A stretch of 64,000 bases of DNA from Pseudorhodoplanes sp049324435 (lineage in GTDB: Bacteria; Pseudomonadota; Alphaproteobacteria; Rhizobiales; Xanthobacteraceae), in assembly GCA_049324435.1 (NCBI GenBank), contig JBMOOQ010000060.1, positions 82,397-146,396 of the forward strand. Reading direction: 5' to 3'. Position 1 is the stretch's first letter. The number at the start of each line of letters is the position of its first letter. Position numbers and translations under genes: made by a program. A model generated the notes under the pieces. That model was not told the origin of the DNA and did not search any database. It saw only the letters and a program-made list of their open reading frames with translations. Shown here in pieces: positions 43,559-52,501 of this stretch.

Positions 43559-45004
43559 ATGCAGATGCCTACGGGAAACATACTCGTCGCCGACGACGAC
43601 GCCGCAATCCGGACCGTGCTGAACCAGGCATTGTCCCGCGCGGGATATGAGGTGCGATCGACCAGCAACGCAGCCACACTCTGGCGCTGGGTCAGCCAGG
43701 GCGAGGGGGACCTCGTCATCACCGACGTGGTGATGCCTGACGAGAATGCGTTCGAACTGATACCGCGGATCAAGAAGCTGCGGCCGGAACTGCCGATCAT
43801 CGTCATGAGCGCGCAGAACACGTTCATGACAGCGATCAGAGCGTCCGAGCGCGGCGCATATGAATATCTGCCCAAGCCCTTCGATCTGAAGGAACTGATC
43901 GGCATTGTCGGCCGCGCCTTGTCCGAACCGAAGGACAAGCCGCGCTCCGGGCATCCCGAAGAAATCGATTCCTCCATTCCGCTGGTTGGGCGTTCGCCAG
44001 CCATGCAGGAAATCTACCGGCTGCTCGCGCGACTGATGCAAACCGACCTGACGGTGATGATCACCGGCGAGTCCGGGACGGGTAAGGAACTGGTGGCGCG
44101 CGCACTGCACGATTACGGCAAGCGCCGCGGCGGCCCGTTTGTGGCGATCAACATGGCGGCGATCCCGCGCGACCTGATCGAATCCGAATTGTTCGGTCAC
44201 GAGAAGGGGGCCTTCACGGGTGCCAATACGCGCTCATCCGGCCGCTTCGAGCAGGCCGAGGGCGGAACGCTGTTCCTCGACGAAATCGGCGACATGCCGA
44301 TGGAGGCACAGACGCGGTTGCTGCGCGTCTTGCAGCAGGGCGAATACACGACCGTCGGCGGCCGTACGCCGATCAAGACCGATGTGCGCATCATCGCTGC
44401 GACCAACAAGGATCTCCGGATCCTGATCCAGCAGGGTCTGTTCCGCGAGGATCTGTTCTTCCGTCTCAATGTGGTGCCGCTCCGTCTGCCCCCGCTGCGC
44501 GAACGTGCCGAGGACGTGCCCGACTTGATCCGGCATTTCTTTGCACTGGCCGAGCGGGAGGGCCTGCCGCGAAAGCAGATCGAACAGGCCGCACTGGAAC
44601 GCCTGAAAAAATATCCATGGCCTGGAAATGTCCGTGAGCTTGAGAATCTCGCACGCCGCCTCGCGGCGCTCTATCCGCATGAGGTGATTTCGCTTGCGGT
44701 GGTCGAATCGGAATTAACCCAGCCGGCGGTGTCACCGGACGTGGAGAGCGGCGCACCGGACAATCTGTCTACCGCCGTCGAACGCAATCTGGCGCGCTAC
44801 TTTGCCGGTTTCCCAGATGGCCTGCCTCCGCCAGGCCTGTACCATCGGGTTCTGCGTGAAGTGGAATACCCGCTGCTGACCGCGGCGCTGGCGGCGACCC
44901 GTGGCAACCAGATCCGCGCCGCCGATCTGCTGGGAGTGAACCGCAATACCCTGCGCAAGAAGATCAGGGATCTCGACATTCAGGTCATTCGCACGACCAG
45001 TTGA
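43559..45004 (+). CDS. ntrC: Nitrogen-regulation response regulator NtrC
   Basis: This sigma54-dependent activator of nitrogen-assimilation genes has 481 residues: receiver domain with phosphoacceptor Asp56 (LVITDVVMPDEN), AAA+ domain with Walker A GESGTGKE, the sigma54-contact loop KGAFTGANTRSSG and Walker B GGTLFLDE, and a C-terminal Fis-type helix-turn-helix (GNQIRAADLLGVNRNTLRKKI). The ATG could also be the one two codons later. It starts 20 bases after ntrB. Confidence 0.97.
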   Translation: MQMPTGNILVADDDAAIRTVLNQALSRAGYEVRSTSNAATLWRWVSQGEGDLVITDVVMPDENAFELIPRIKKLRPELPIIVMSAQNTFMTAIRASERGAYEYLPKPFDLKELIGIVGRALSEPKDKPRSGHPEEIDSSIPLVGRSPAMQEIYRLLARLMQTDLTVMITGESGTGKELVARALHDYGKRRGGPFVAINMAAIPRDLIESELFGHEKGAFTGANTRSSGRFEQAEGGTLFLDEIGDMPMEAQTRLLRVLQQGEYTTVGGRTPIKTDVRIIAATNKDLRILIQQGLFREDLFFRLNVVPLRLPPLRERAEDVPDLIRHFFALAEREGLPRKQIEQAALERLKKYPWPGNVRELENLARRLAALYPHEVISLAVVESELTQPAVSPDVESGAPDNLSTAVERNLARYFAGFPDGLPPPGLYHRVLREVEYPLLTAALAATRGNQIRAADLLGVNRNTLRKKIRDLDIQVIRTTS

Positions 45005-45009
45005 ATTGA

Positions 45010-45023
45010 CGGCTGCGCAGCCG
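45010..45023 (+). other. Perfect palindrome after ntrC
   Basis: CGGCTGCGCAGCCG, 6 bases after the ntrC stop, forms a CGGCT/AGCCG stem. It may end or protect the ntrC transcript; no T run follows. Confidence 0.4.
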
Positions 45024-45053
45024 CGGATTAGTCGCAATTTCGCAACAATGTTG

Positions 45054-45059
45054 TATAAT
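45054..45059 (+). promoter_or_regulatory. Possible -10 box of an ntrYX promoter
   Basis: A consensus TATAAT lies in TTGTATAATTAC, 46 bases before the ntrY start, in a locally AT-rich patch. The -35 region (GTCGCA, 45031-45036) is weak. It suggests that ntrYX has its own housekeeping promoter. Confidence 0.35.
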
Positions 45060-45105
45060 TACATCATTGGGGCGGGAGTTAGCTCGCATAGTTGCGACGG
45101 GGGCG

Positions 45106-47370
45106 ATGGCTAGCGCAGATCAATCATTGCCGCTCGAAAAATCGGCCCCTATGGCGCGCCGCTTGCCGTGGCGGATTATCGGATTCGTCGCGGTCGGCGC
45201 CGCGCTGCTGTCGGCGCTTACGACGTTTCTCGTGCTGTCGGGCCTCACCCCGCTACCGCCAACCCATAATGTTGTGGTCAGTCTGCTGGCGGTCAACGGC
45301 GTTGCGGCGCTCGTTCTGATCGCGGTCATTTCCCGCGAGATCATGCAGATCGTGCAGGCCCGCCGGCTAGGCCGGGCCGGCGCCAGGCTGCATGTGCGCA
45401 TCGTCGGCTTGTTCGCCGTCATCGCAGCCGCGCCAACGATACTGGTCGCGATCGTTGCGACCATCACACTGGATCGCGGGCTCGACCGGTTTTTCTCGAC
45501 GCGGACCAAGGCGATTATTGGAAACTCGCTCTCTGTCGCCGAAGCCTATCTGAGCGAACATGCCCAGATGATCCGCGGCGATATCCTGGCCATGTCACAG
45601 GATGTCACGCGTGCGAAGCCTTTGTTCGACTCGGATCGTGAACGCTTCCAGCAATTTCTCACCGCGCAGGCGACCATCCGCGGGCTTCAGGTTGCGGTGA
45701 TCCTCGACAGCGATCTCGGTGTGGTCGAACGCACCAGCCTTCGCACGACCCAGGATTTCGCGATCCCGAGCAAGGAGGTCATCAAGTCCATCACCGAGAC
45801 CCAGCCGCAGATCGCGCTGATCCCGGACGCAAACTATGTGGCCGGTATCATCAAGCTTCGCGCCTACGACAATCTTTACCTCTACGTTGTGCGGCCGCTC
45901 GATCCCCGCGTGGTGGCCCATTTGCGCGAGACCCGTGCCAGCGTCACCGACTATGCCTTGATGGAAGCGCGCCGTGCCGGCGTCACCGTCGCATTCGGAT
46001 TGATGTATACGGTCATCGCCCTGATCGTCTTGCTGTCGGCGGTGCTGATCGGGCTGAACTTCGCCAACAAGCTGGTCGCCCCGATCCGGCGCCTGATCGG
46101 CGCCGCGAATGTGGTTGCGACCGGAAATCTGCATGTGCAGGTCCCAGTCAACAAGTCGGAGGGCGATCTCGGACAACTTGGCGAAACCTTCAACCGCATG
46201 ACTCACGATCTGCGCACGCAGCGTGACGACCTCGTGCGTGCGCGCGACCTGATAGACAGCCGCCGGCGGTTCAGCGAGGCGGTGCTTGCGGGAGCGAGCG
46301 CTGGCATCATCGGCATCGATCACGACGGCAAGATCAGCATTCTGAACCGCTCGGCCGAACAGCTGATCGGCGCACCGGTAGCGGAGGTGGCAGGAAAGCC
46401 GCTTCTCGACGTCGTGCCGGAGCTCACCGAAATCGTGGAGCAGGCGATCGAGAACGGGCAGCGGCTGGCGCAGGGGCAGGTGACGCTGAGCCGGCGCGGC
46501 CGGGAGCGCAATCTTTCGGTCCGGGTTGCGACCGAACAATCCGCCGATGCGGAACACGGCTACGTCGTCACGCTCGACGACATCACTGACCTTGTAACCG
46601 CGCAGCGCACGTCAGCCTGGGCCGACGTCGCCCGGCGCATTGCCCACGAAATCAAGAATCCGCTGACGCCGATCCAGCTGTCCGCCGAGCGGCTGCGCCG
46701 CAAATACGGCAAGGTCATCGTCGAGGACCGCGCGATTTTCGAACAATGCACCGACACGATCGTGCGTCAGGTCGACGATATCCGCCGCATGGTCGATGAG
46801 TTCTCACGATTCGCGCGCATGCCGAAGCCGGTGATGGAGCAGGAAGACGTCGCCGATACCGTACGTCAGGCGGTCTTCCTGATGCGCGTCGGCCATCCGG
46901 AAATCGATATCGACCTGTCGATCGAGGCCGATCCGATGCCGGCGCGGTTCGACCGCCGTCTGGTATCTCAAGCTTTGACCAACATCATCAAGAATGGCAC
47001 CGAGGCCATTGCCGCACGGCCCGAAGGCTCTGAAAAGGGCCGCATCGAAGTCGTGACGACCTTGAGCGATGGCATGGTCAACATCGATGTGATCGATAAC
47101 GGCATCGGATTGCCGAAGGAGAATCGGTCGCGCCTGCTCGAACCTTACGTAACCACGCGCGAAAAGGGCACCGGACTCGGGCTCGCCATTGTCGGAAAAA
47201 TTCTCGAAGAGCATGGCGGCGGAATCGAGCTACACGATGCCGCGGAAAAAGAGCCGGGGCGCAGCGGCGCGTGGATAAGATTGCGCTTTGCCGTCAATCC
47301 GCCGCAACCGAGCAGCACCAGTTCCAAAACGGATGATCAGTCCAGCCTTGCGAGCAGCGTAGCATCATGA
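45106..47370 (+). CDS. ntrY: Nitrogen/redox-sensing membrane kinase NtrY
   Basis: This is the membrane histidine kinase partner of NtrX. The 754 residues have three N-terminal helices, a periplasmic region, a fourth helix (GLMYTVIALIVLLSAVLIGL), HAMP (residues about 325-380), PAS (VLAGASAGIIGIDHDGKISILNRSA), a phosphoacceptor helix VARRIAHEIKNPLTPIQLSAERL and a kinase domain ending GTGLGLAIVGKILEEHGG. I start at 45106 (MASADQ), where GGGGGCG precedes the ATG. It overlaps ntrX by ATGA. Confidence 0.95.
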   Translation: MASADQSLPLEKSAPMARRLPWRIIGFVAVGAALLSALTTFLVLSGLTPLPPTHNVVVSLLAVNGVAALVLIAVISREIMQIVQARRLGRAGARLHVRIVGLFAVIAAAPTILVAIVATITLDRGLDRFFSTRTKAIIGNSLSVAEAYLSEHAQMIRGDILAMSQDVTRAKPLFDSDRERFQQFLTAQATIRGLQVAVILDSDLGVVERTSLRTTQDFAIPSKEVIKSITETQPQIALIPDANYVAGIIKLRAYDNLYLYVVRPLDPRVVAHLRETRASVTDYALMEARRAGVTVAFGLMYTVIALIVLLSAVLIGLNFANKLVAPIRRLIGAANVVATGNLHVQVPVNKSEGDLGQLGETFNRMTHDLRTQRDDLVRARDLIDSRRRFSEAVLAGASAGIIGIDHDGKISILNRSAEQLIGAPVAEVAGKPLLDVVPELTEIVEQAIENGQRLAQGQVTLSRRGRERNLSVRVATEQSADAEHGYVVTLDDITDLVTAQRTSAWADVARRIAHEIKNPLTPIQLSAERLRRKYGKVIVEDRAIFEQCTDTIVRQVDDIRRMVDEFSRFARMPKPVMEQEDVADTVRQAVFLMRVGHPEIDIDLSIEADPMPARFDRRLVSQALTNIIKNGTEAIAARPEGSEKGRIEVVTTLSDGMVNIDVIDNGIGLPKENRSRLLEPYVTTREKGTGLGLAIVGKILEEHGGGIELHDAAEKEPGRSGAWIRLRFAVNPPQPSSTSSKTDDQSSLASSVAS

Positions 47371-48737
47371 GCGCCGAAATCCTCATTGTCGACGACGAGC
47401 CCGACATCTGCGAACTGGTCTCAGGGATCCTCCAGGACGAAGGTTACTCGACCCGGACCGCCCGCGACGGCGACGGCGCGCTCGAAGCGATCAAGACGCG
47501 AAAACCAAATCTCCTATTCCTCGACATCTGGCTGCAGGGCTCCAAGCTCGACGGGCTGCAGCTGCTCGACGCAGCCAAGGAGCAATATCCCGATCTGCCT
47601 GTCGTGATGATTTCGGGCCATGGCAATGTCGAGACGGCGGTCGCCGCCATCAAGCGCGGCGCCTATGATTTCATCGAGAAGCCGTTCAAGGCCGACCGGC
47701 TCGTTCTGGTCGCAGACCGCGCGCTGGAAAATTCCAGACTGAAGCGCGAGGTCAAGGAGCTGAAGGCGATCTCGCCATTGCCGTCGGCTCTGATCGGAAA
47801 ATCGCCCGCCATGAATCAGTTGCGCGGCACGATCGAGAAGGTTGCGCCCACAAACAGCCGCATCATGATCATCGGCACCTCGGGCTCGGGCAAGGAATTG
47901 TGCGCGCGCACGATCCACAACATGTCGAGCCGTGCCAACGGTCCTTTCGTGGTTATCAATGCCGCCGCCATCACGCCGGAATTGATGGAGGTTGAGCTGT
48001 TCGGCGTCGAGCAGTCGAACGGAAGCCAGAGCCGGAAACCCGGTGCCCTCGAAGAAGCGCATGGCGGCACCCTTTTCATCGACGAGATCGCCGATATGCC
48101 GCGCGAGACGCAGAACAAGATTCTGCGTGTTCTCGTCGACCAGACCTTCCACCGCGTCGGCGGCAACACCAAGGTCGCGGTCGATGTGCGGATCATTTCT
48201 TCGACTGCGCGCAATCTCGAAGCCGAGATCGCAGCGGGAAATTTCCGCGAGGACCTCTATCACCGGCTGTCGGTCGTGCCGATCCGTGTGCCGCCGCTGG
48301 CCGAGCGCCGCGAGGATATTCCGCTGCTGGTCGATTATTTCATGGACCAGATTTCGGCCGCGACCGGCCTGCCGAAGCGCACCATCGGCGAGGACGCCAT
48401 GGCGGTCCTGCAGTCGCATGACTGGCCGGGCAACGTCCGCCAACTGCGGAACAACGTCGAGCGGTTGATGATTCTGGCCGGCGGTGAACCCAACGCGGTC
48501 ATCAGCGCAAGCATGCTGCCGCAGGACGTGGGATCGATGGTGCCGTCGATGCCAAACGGCAATGGCGGCGAGCAGTTGATGAGCCTGCCATTGCGCGAGG
48601 CGCGCGAAATGTTCGAGCGCGAATATCTGGTCGCGCAGATCAGCCGGTTCGGCGGCAATATCTCGCGGACTGCGGAATTCGTCGGCATGGAACGCTCCGC
48701 CTTGCACCGCAAACTCAAGGCGCTTGGAATCGGCTAA
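47367..48737 (+). CDS. ntrX: Response regulator NtrX
   Basis: This is the response regulator paired with NtrY, linked in other Alphaproteobacteria to nitrogen and low-oxygen responses. The 456 residues show a receiver domain (phosphoacceptor Asp53 in LLFLDIWLQGSKLDG), an AAA+ domain with Walker A GTSGSGKE and Walker B GGTLFIDE, and a Fis-type HTH (NISRTAEFVGMERSALHRKLKALG). The GAFTGA loop that contacts sigma54 is replaced by EQSNGSQSRKPGAL, so sigma54 activation in the usual way is unlikely. It overlaps ntrY by 4 bases. Confidence 0.96.
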   Translation: MSAEILIVDDEPDICELVSGILQDEGYSTRTARDGDGALEAIKTRKPNLLFLDIWLQGSKLDGLQLLDAAKEQYPDLPVVMISGHGNVETAVAAIKRGAYDFIEKPFKADRLVLVADRALENSRLKREVKELKAISPLPSALIGKSPAMNQLRGTIEKVAPTNSRIMIIGTSGSGKELCARTIHNMSSRANGPFVVINAAAITPELMEVELFGVEQSNGSQSRKPGALEEAHGGTLFIDEIADMPRETQNKILRVLVDQTFHRVGGNTKVAVDVRIISSTARNLEAEIAAGNFREDLYHRLSVVPIRVPPLAERREDIPLLVDYFMDQISAATGLPKRTIGEDAMAVLQSHDWPGNVRQLRNNVERLMILAGGEPNAVISASMLPQDVGSMVPSMPNGNGGEQLMSLPLREAREMFEREYLVAQISRFGGNISRTAEFVGMERSALHRKLKALGIG

Positions 48738-48765
48738 GGTGGCGCGTCACGCATAAGGATCGTCT

Positions 48766-49623
48766 GTGTCGCGCATCGCCTATGTGAATGGCCGCTACGT
48801 CCCGCACCGCGAGGCCGCGGTGCATGTCGAGGACCGCGGCTACCAGTTCGCCGATGGCGTTTATGAGGTCTGCGAGGTGAGGGGCGGCCGGCTGATCGAC
48901 GAGCGCCGGCACATGGAACGGCTGGTCCGTTCGCTTTCGGAATTGCGGATCGCGATGCCGATGTCGCTTTCAGCCCTCAGCATTGTCCTGCATGAAGTCG
49001 TGCGCCGCAATGGCGTGCACGACGGCATCGTGTATCTGCAGATCACCCGCGGCGTCGCAAAGCGCGACCATGCCTTTCCACCGGCCGGCACCCGTCCGGC
49101 GGTCGTCGTGACGGCGAGCCGGATCGATCCGGCCAAGACCGAACGGTTTGCCGCGGAGGGTATTGCCGTCGTTACAGTGCCGGAGAACCGGTGGGACCGC
49201 GTCGACATCAAATCGATTGCACTGCTGCCCAACGTTCTGGCCAAACAGACCGCACGCGAGCAGGGCGCCCGAGAGGCCTGGTTCGTGGCGGCCGACGGGA
49301 CCGTGACCGAAGGCTCCTCGTCCAATGCCTGGATCGTCACCTCAGGAAATGAGGTGGTCACCCGGCAGGCGGACCACGCGATTCTCAATGGAATCACCCG
49401 GACGGTATTGCTGGACGTCCTCAAGGCTCATGAACTGACCCTTGTGGAGCGTCCCTTTACCGTCGCCGAAGCCATCGGGGCGCGGGAGGCCTTTATCACC
49501 TCGGCCAGCCAGACCGTCATGCCGGTGGTCCGGATCGACGGCCAGCCGGTGGGAAATGGGGCACCGGGACTGGTCGCGACGGCTCTCCGCGCCGATTTTC
49601 ACCGCTACACAGAAAAATCGTGA
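48766..49623 (+). CDS. dat: D-amino-acid transaminase (class IV PLP enzyme)
   Basis: This fold-type IV PLP aminotransferase probably interconverts D-alanine and D-glutamate. The 285 residues start at a GTG (MSRIAYVNGRYVPHREAAVHVEDRGYQFADGVYEV, the D-amino-acid transaminase signature). The PLP Lys is in DIKSIALLPNVLAKQ, and EGSSSNAWIV and TSASQTVMPVV are the other cofactor contacts. D- versus branched-chain specificity is judged only from family likeness and its conserved position between ntrX and hfq. Confidence 0.85.
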   Translation: MSRIAYVNGRYVPHREAAVHVEDRGYQFADGVYEVCEVRGGRLIDERRHMERLVRSLSELRIAMPMSLSALSIVLHEVVRRNGVHDGIVYLQITRGVAKRDHAFPPAGTRPAVVVTASRIDPAKTERFAAEGIAVVTVPENRWDRVDIKSIALLPNVLAKQTAREQGAREAWFVAADGTVTEGSSSNAWIVTSGNEVVTRQADHAILNGITRTVLLDVLKAHELTLVERPFTVAEAIGAREAFITSASQTVMPVVRIDGQPVGNGAPGLVATALRADFHRYTEKS

Positions 49624-49755
49624 CGATTTGTCCCTTGGAGGATGACGCGGGGAGCCATGTTGGGCTTGCGCGCGCACCGGCCGTGCCATCTAATGAGACG
49701 CCCCAAGTCCTCGTGGGTGACAAGAACGAGGGACGATGAGACTTGGCAAAAACGT

Positions 49756-49781
49756 CCTGCGGCGAATACGGGGTCCGCAGG
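49756..49781 (+). other. Stem-loop in the hfq leader
   Basis: CCTGCGG (49756-49762) pairs with CCGCAGG (49775-49781) around a 12-base loop, ending 22 bases before the hfq start. It may influence hfq translation; Hfq autoregulates its own message in some bacteria. Confidence 0.35.
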
Positions 49782-49803
49782 CAAGAAAATGGAACGAACG
49801 GCT

Positions 49804-50061
49804 ATGGCCGCCGAACGAACACAAAACCTCCAGGACACCTTCCTCAACCATGTCCGCAAGGCCAAAATTCCGCTCACCATCTTTCTGGTGAATGGCGTGA
49901 AGCTGCAGGGCGTGGTGACTTGGTTCGACAATTTCTGCGTCTTGCTCCGCCGGGACGGGCATTCGCAGCTGGTCTACAAGCACGCGATCTCAACTATCAT
50001 GCCGGGGCATCCGATCCAGCTGTTTGAGGGTGCCGAGGAAGGCGCCGGAGACAAAGCCTAA
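49804..50061 (+). CDS. hfq: RNA chaperone Hfq
   Basis: This hexameric Sm-like protein promotes pairing of small RNAs with messages. The 85 residues contain Sm1 (TQNLQDTFLNHVRKAKIPLTIFLVNGVKLQGVVTWFDNFCVLL) and Sm2 (LVYKHAISTIMPGHPI), with a short acidic tail. I start at 49804 by homology; an in-frame ATG five codons earlier (49789) is nearer to a purine-rich stretch. It is followed 2 bases later by hflX, the usual pair. Confidence 0.96.
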   Translation: MAAERTQNLQDTFLNHVRKAKIPLTIFLVNGVKLQGVVTWFDNFCVLLRRDGHSQLVYKHAISTIMPGHPIQLFEGAEEGAGDKA

Positions 50062-50063
50062 AC

Positions 50064-51434
50064 TTGAAGCCACGCCGTCGCGACGAACGTTCTGAGCGAG
50101 TGAGTGCCGGCGCTCCGGGCGCGCCGACCGGCCGTGCGATGGTTGTCGGGCCTTATTTGAAGCCGCACAAATCCGCCGGCGGACAGGCGACTCGGTCGCC
50201 GCAGGCCCGGATTGACGAAGCGGTCGGCCTTGCGCTCGCCATCGATCTCGATGTCGTCGAAACCGGCATTGTCACGCTCAGCGAAGTCCGGCCCGCGACC
50301 TATATCGGCAAGGGCAAGGTCGAGGAGATTGCCGGGATCATCAAGGCCAACGATATCGGCCTTGTGGTGATGGACTGCGCGCTGTCGCCGGTACAGCAGC
50401 GCAATCTGGAAAAGCAATGGTCCGCCAAGATGCTGGACCGGACCGGTCTCATTCTTGAGATCTTCGGCAAGCGCGCCCAGACCAAGGAGGGCGTGCTGCA
50501 GGTCGAGCTTGCTCATTTGACTTATCAGAAAAGCCGGCTGGTGCGGTCATGGACCCATCTCGAGCGCCAGCGCGGCGGCTTCGGCTTTCTCGGCGGCCCG
50601 GGCGAGACCCAGATCGAGGCCGACCGGCGCGTGATCGAGGAACGCATCGCGCGCATCGAAGCCGAACTGGAGAAGGTCAAGAAGCGCCGCAAGCTGCATC
50701 GTGAGAGCAGGGCGCGCGTGCCGTATCCGATCGCAGCTCTGGTCGGCTATACCAATGCCGGCAAGTCGACGCTGTTCAACCGCATGACGCGCGCCAAGGT
50801 GCTCGAAGCCGACATGCTGTTTGCGACGCTCGATCCGACATTGCGGTCGATCGATCTGCCGCATGGTACGCGGGTGATCCTGTCAGACACCGTGGGCTTC
50901 ATCTCCGAGCTTCCGACCATGCTGGTGGCGGCGTTCCGGGCAACACTGGAGGAGGTGACCGAGGCGGATGTCATCCTGCATGTGCGCGACATTTCACACG
51001 AGGATTCCGAAGCCCAAATGCAGGATGTGCAGGACGTCCTCAAGGCACTCGGCATCGACGAAGCACGGCGCGGCCGCGTGATCGAGGTCTGGAACAAGAT
51101 CGATGCGCTCGATGCCGAGACACGCGCGCGCGTCGAGAATATGGCGGCGCGCGTCGCACCTGATCATCAGCCGATTCTGGTATCGGCGCTGACAGGCGAG
51201 GGCATCGACGCGCTTCTGACCGCAATCGAGGAGCGGCTCGCCGAATCCCGGATCGTGATCGATCTTGTTCTGGATGGCACCGACGGTGCCGGCCTGTCCT
51301 GGCTCCATCGCAACACCGAGGTGATCGAAAGAACCACACAGGACGACGGCAAGGTGGCGCTCAGCGTGCGCGCCGACCCGGCCAAGGCCGCTCAGGTCCG
51401 CGCGCGTTTCGCAGACGCAATCCCGCTATCCTGA
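50064..51434 (+). CDS. hflX: GTPase HflX
   Basis: This ribosome-associated GTPase rescues or splits stalled or hibernating ribosomes. The 456 residues have the HflX N-terminal domain (TYIGKGKVEEIAG, HLTYQKSRLVRSWTHLERQRGGFGFLGGPGETQIE), a basic coiled segment (EKVKKRRKLHRESR) and the G domain with GYTNAGKST (G1), DTVGF (G3) and NKID (G4). The start is a TTG 2 bases after hfq; a GTG 12 codons later (50100) is an alternative. The 3' end overlaps mazG by 43 bases on the other strand. Confidence 0.94.
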   Translation: MKPRRRDERSERVSAGAPGAPTGRAMVVGPYLKPHKSAGGQATRSPQARIDEAVGLALAIDLDVVETGIVTLSEVRPATYIGKGKVEEIAGIIKANDIGLVVMDCALSPVQQRNLEKQWSAKMLDRTGLILEIFGKRAQTKEGVLQVELAHLTYQKSRLVRSWTHLERQRGGFGFLGGPGETQIEADRRVIEERIARIEAELEKVKKRRKLHRESRARVPYPIAALVGYTNAGKSTLFNRMTRAKVLEADMLFATLDPTLRSIDLPHGTRVILSDTVGFISELPTMLVAAFRATLEEVTEADVILHVRDISHEDSEAQMQDVQDVLKALGIDEARRGRVIEVWNKIDALDAETRARVENMAARVAPDHQPILVSALTGEGIDALLTAIEERLAESRIVIDLVLDGTDGAGLSWLHRNTEVIERTTQDDGKVALSVRADPAKAAQVRARFADAIPLS

Positions 51435-52258
51435 ACACGTTCCTGCGCCTTGGCTTCGTCCCAGAGTGCATCCATCTCGGCGAGCGTGGCCTGTGATGGC
51501 GTCTTGCCGCGCAGAGCGAGCGCGGACTCGATCGCGGCAAAGCGGCGCTCGAACTTGGCATTGGTGGCCCGAAGCGCAGCCTCCGGGTCCTTGTCGAGAT
51601 GGCGCGCCAGATTGACCAGCGCAAAGATCAAATCTCCGATCTCATGCGATGCCGCATCGGTGTCGCGCGCATCGAGTGCGGCTTCGATCTCGTCGGCTTC
51701 CTCCCGAATTTTCGAAAGCACCGCCTTCGGATCGTTCCAGTCGAAGCCAACCTTCGACGCCTTCTGCTGAAGCTTGAGTGCGCGGGTCAGCGCGGGAAGG
51801 GCGGCCGGAACCCCGGACAGGGCACCCGCCTCGTTCTCCGCTGAACCACGGCGCATTGCGCGCTCTGCCTTCTCCTCGGCCTTGATCCTGTCCCAGAGCC
51901 GTTTCACGTCGTCCGGCGTCAGACTCTCGGTATCCCCGAACACATGCGGATGCCGCCGGATCAGTTTCTCGGTGATGGCCAGTACCACGTCGTCGAACGC
52001 GAAGGCGCCTTGCTCCTGCGCCATCCGGGCATGGAAGACGACCTGCAGGAGCAGGTCGCCGAGTTCGTCCCTCAGGTCGTCGAGGTCGCCGCGCGCGATC
52101 GCATCCGCAACCTCGTAGGCTTCCTCGATCGTGTATGGCGCGATCGACGCGAAGTCCTGCTTCAGGTCCCAGGGGCAACCGGTACCGGGCGTGCGCAGCG
52201 CGGCCATGATCTCGATCAGGCGCTGGATATCGCGGGCGGGTTTGATGCCGGAGGTCAT
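51392..52258 (-). CDS. mazG: Nucleoside triphosphate pyrophosphohydrolase MazG
   Basis: It hydrolyses noncanonical and regulatory NTPs to NMPs. The 288 residues contain two MazG domains: the first with EEAYEVADAI...DELGDLLLQVVFHAR, the second with EEADEIEAALDA...HEIGDLIFALVNLAR, each giving the Mg-binding EExxE/ExxD set. The start at 52258 (MTSGIKPARDIQRLIEIM) follows homology. A GTG at 52291 with GGAAAG 5 bases upstream has a better ribosome-binding site and would add 11 residues. Its end overlaps hflX. Confidence 0.93.
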   Translation of the reverse strand: MTSGIKPARDIQRLIEIMAALRTPGTGCPWDLKQDFASIAPYTIEEAYEVADAIARGDLDDLRDELGDLLLQVVFHARMAQEQGAFAFDDVVLAITEKLIRRHPHVFGDTESLTPDDVKRLWDRIKAEEKAERAMRRGSAENEAGALSGVPAALPALTRALKLQQKASKVGFDWNDPKAVLSKIREEADEIEAALDARDTDAASHEIGDLIFALVNLARHLDKDPEAALRATNAKFERRFAAIESALALRGKTPSQATLAEMDALWDEAKAQERVQDSGIASAKRART

Positions 52259-52291
52259 GGCATCGATCTGCGCGTGACAGACCGGCGGCAC

Positions 52292-52501
52292 AAGCGCTTT
52301 CCGGCAGCATCCCCAGGATGCGCTGCTCGATCTAAACGATTCGCATAAGACATATTATGGAATATTTTATGATGCGCCACTGCGGTCGCCATGGAGCCAC
52401 ACGCTGAGTTATCCTCAGCCGGCATTTCAGCAATCGTATCCGGAATTGTTTCGTTTTATCTGAAGGTTATCAGGCTGATCGAATGGCAATTATCAGGTCC
52501 T
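52292..52501. other. Intergenic region between mazG and the MBL hydrolase gene
   Basis: These 210 bases hold no convincing gene. A tight hairpin (GCATCC CCA GGATGC, 52307-52321) lies in the mazG leader. An AT-rich patch at about 52345-52373 (ATATTATGGAATATTTTATG) is a likely promoter for mazG. Near 52470-52500 the 3' flank of the MBL gene carries two CCTGATAA copies on the minus strand and can fold, but there is no clear T-rich terminator. Confidence 0.5.

Noticed and set aside
52377..52428. Short peptide gene between mazG and the MBL hydrolase gene
   Set aside because: Only a handful of codons with no ribosome-binding site; the AT-rich patch is better explained as a promoter.
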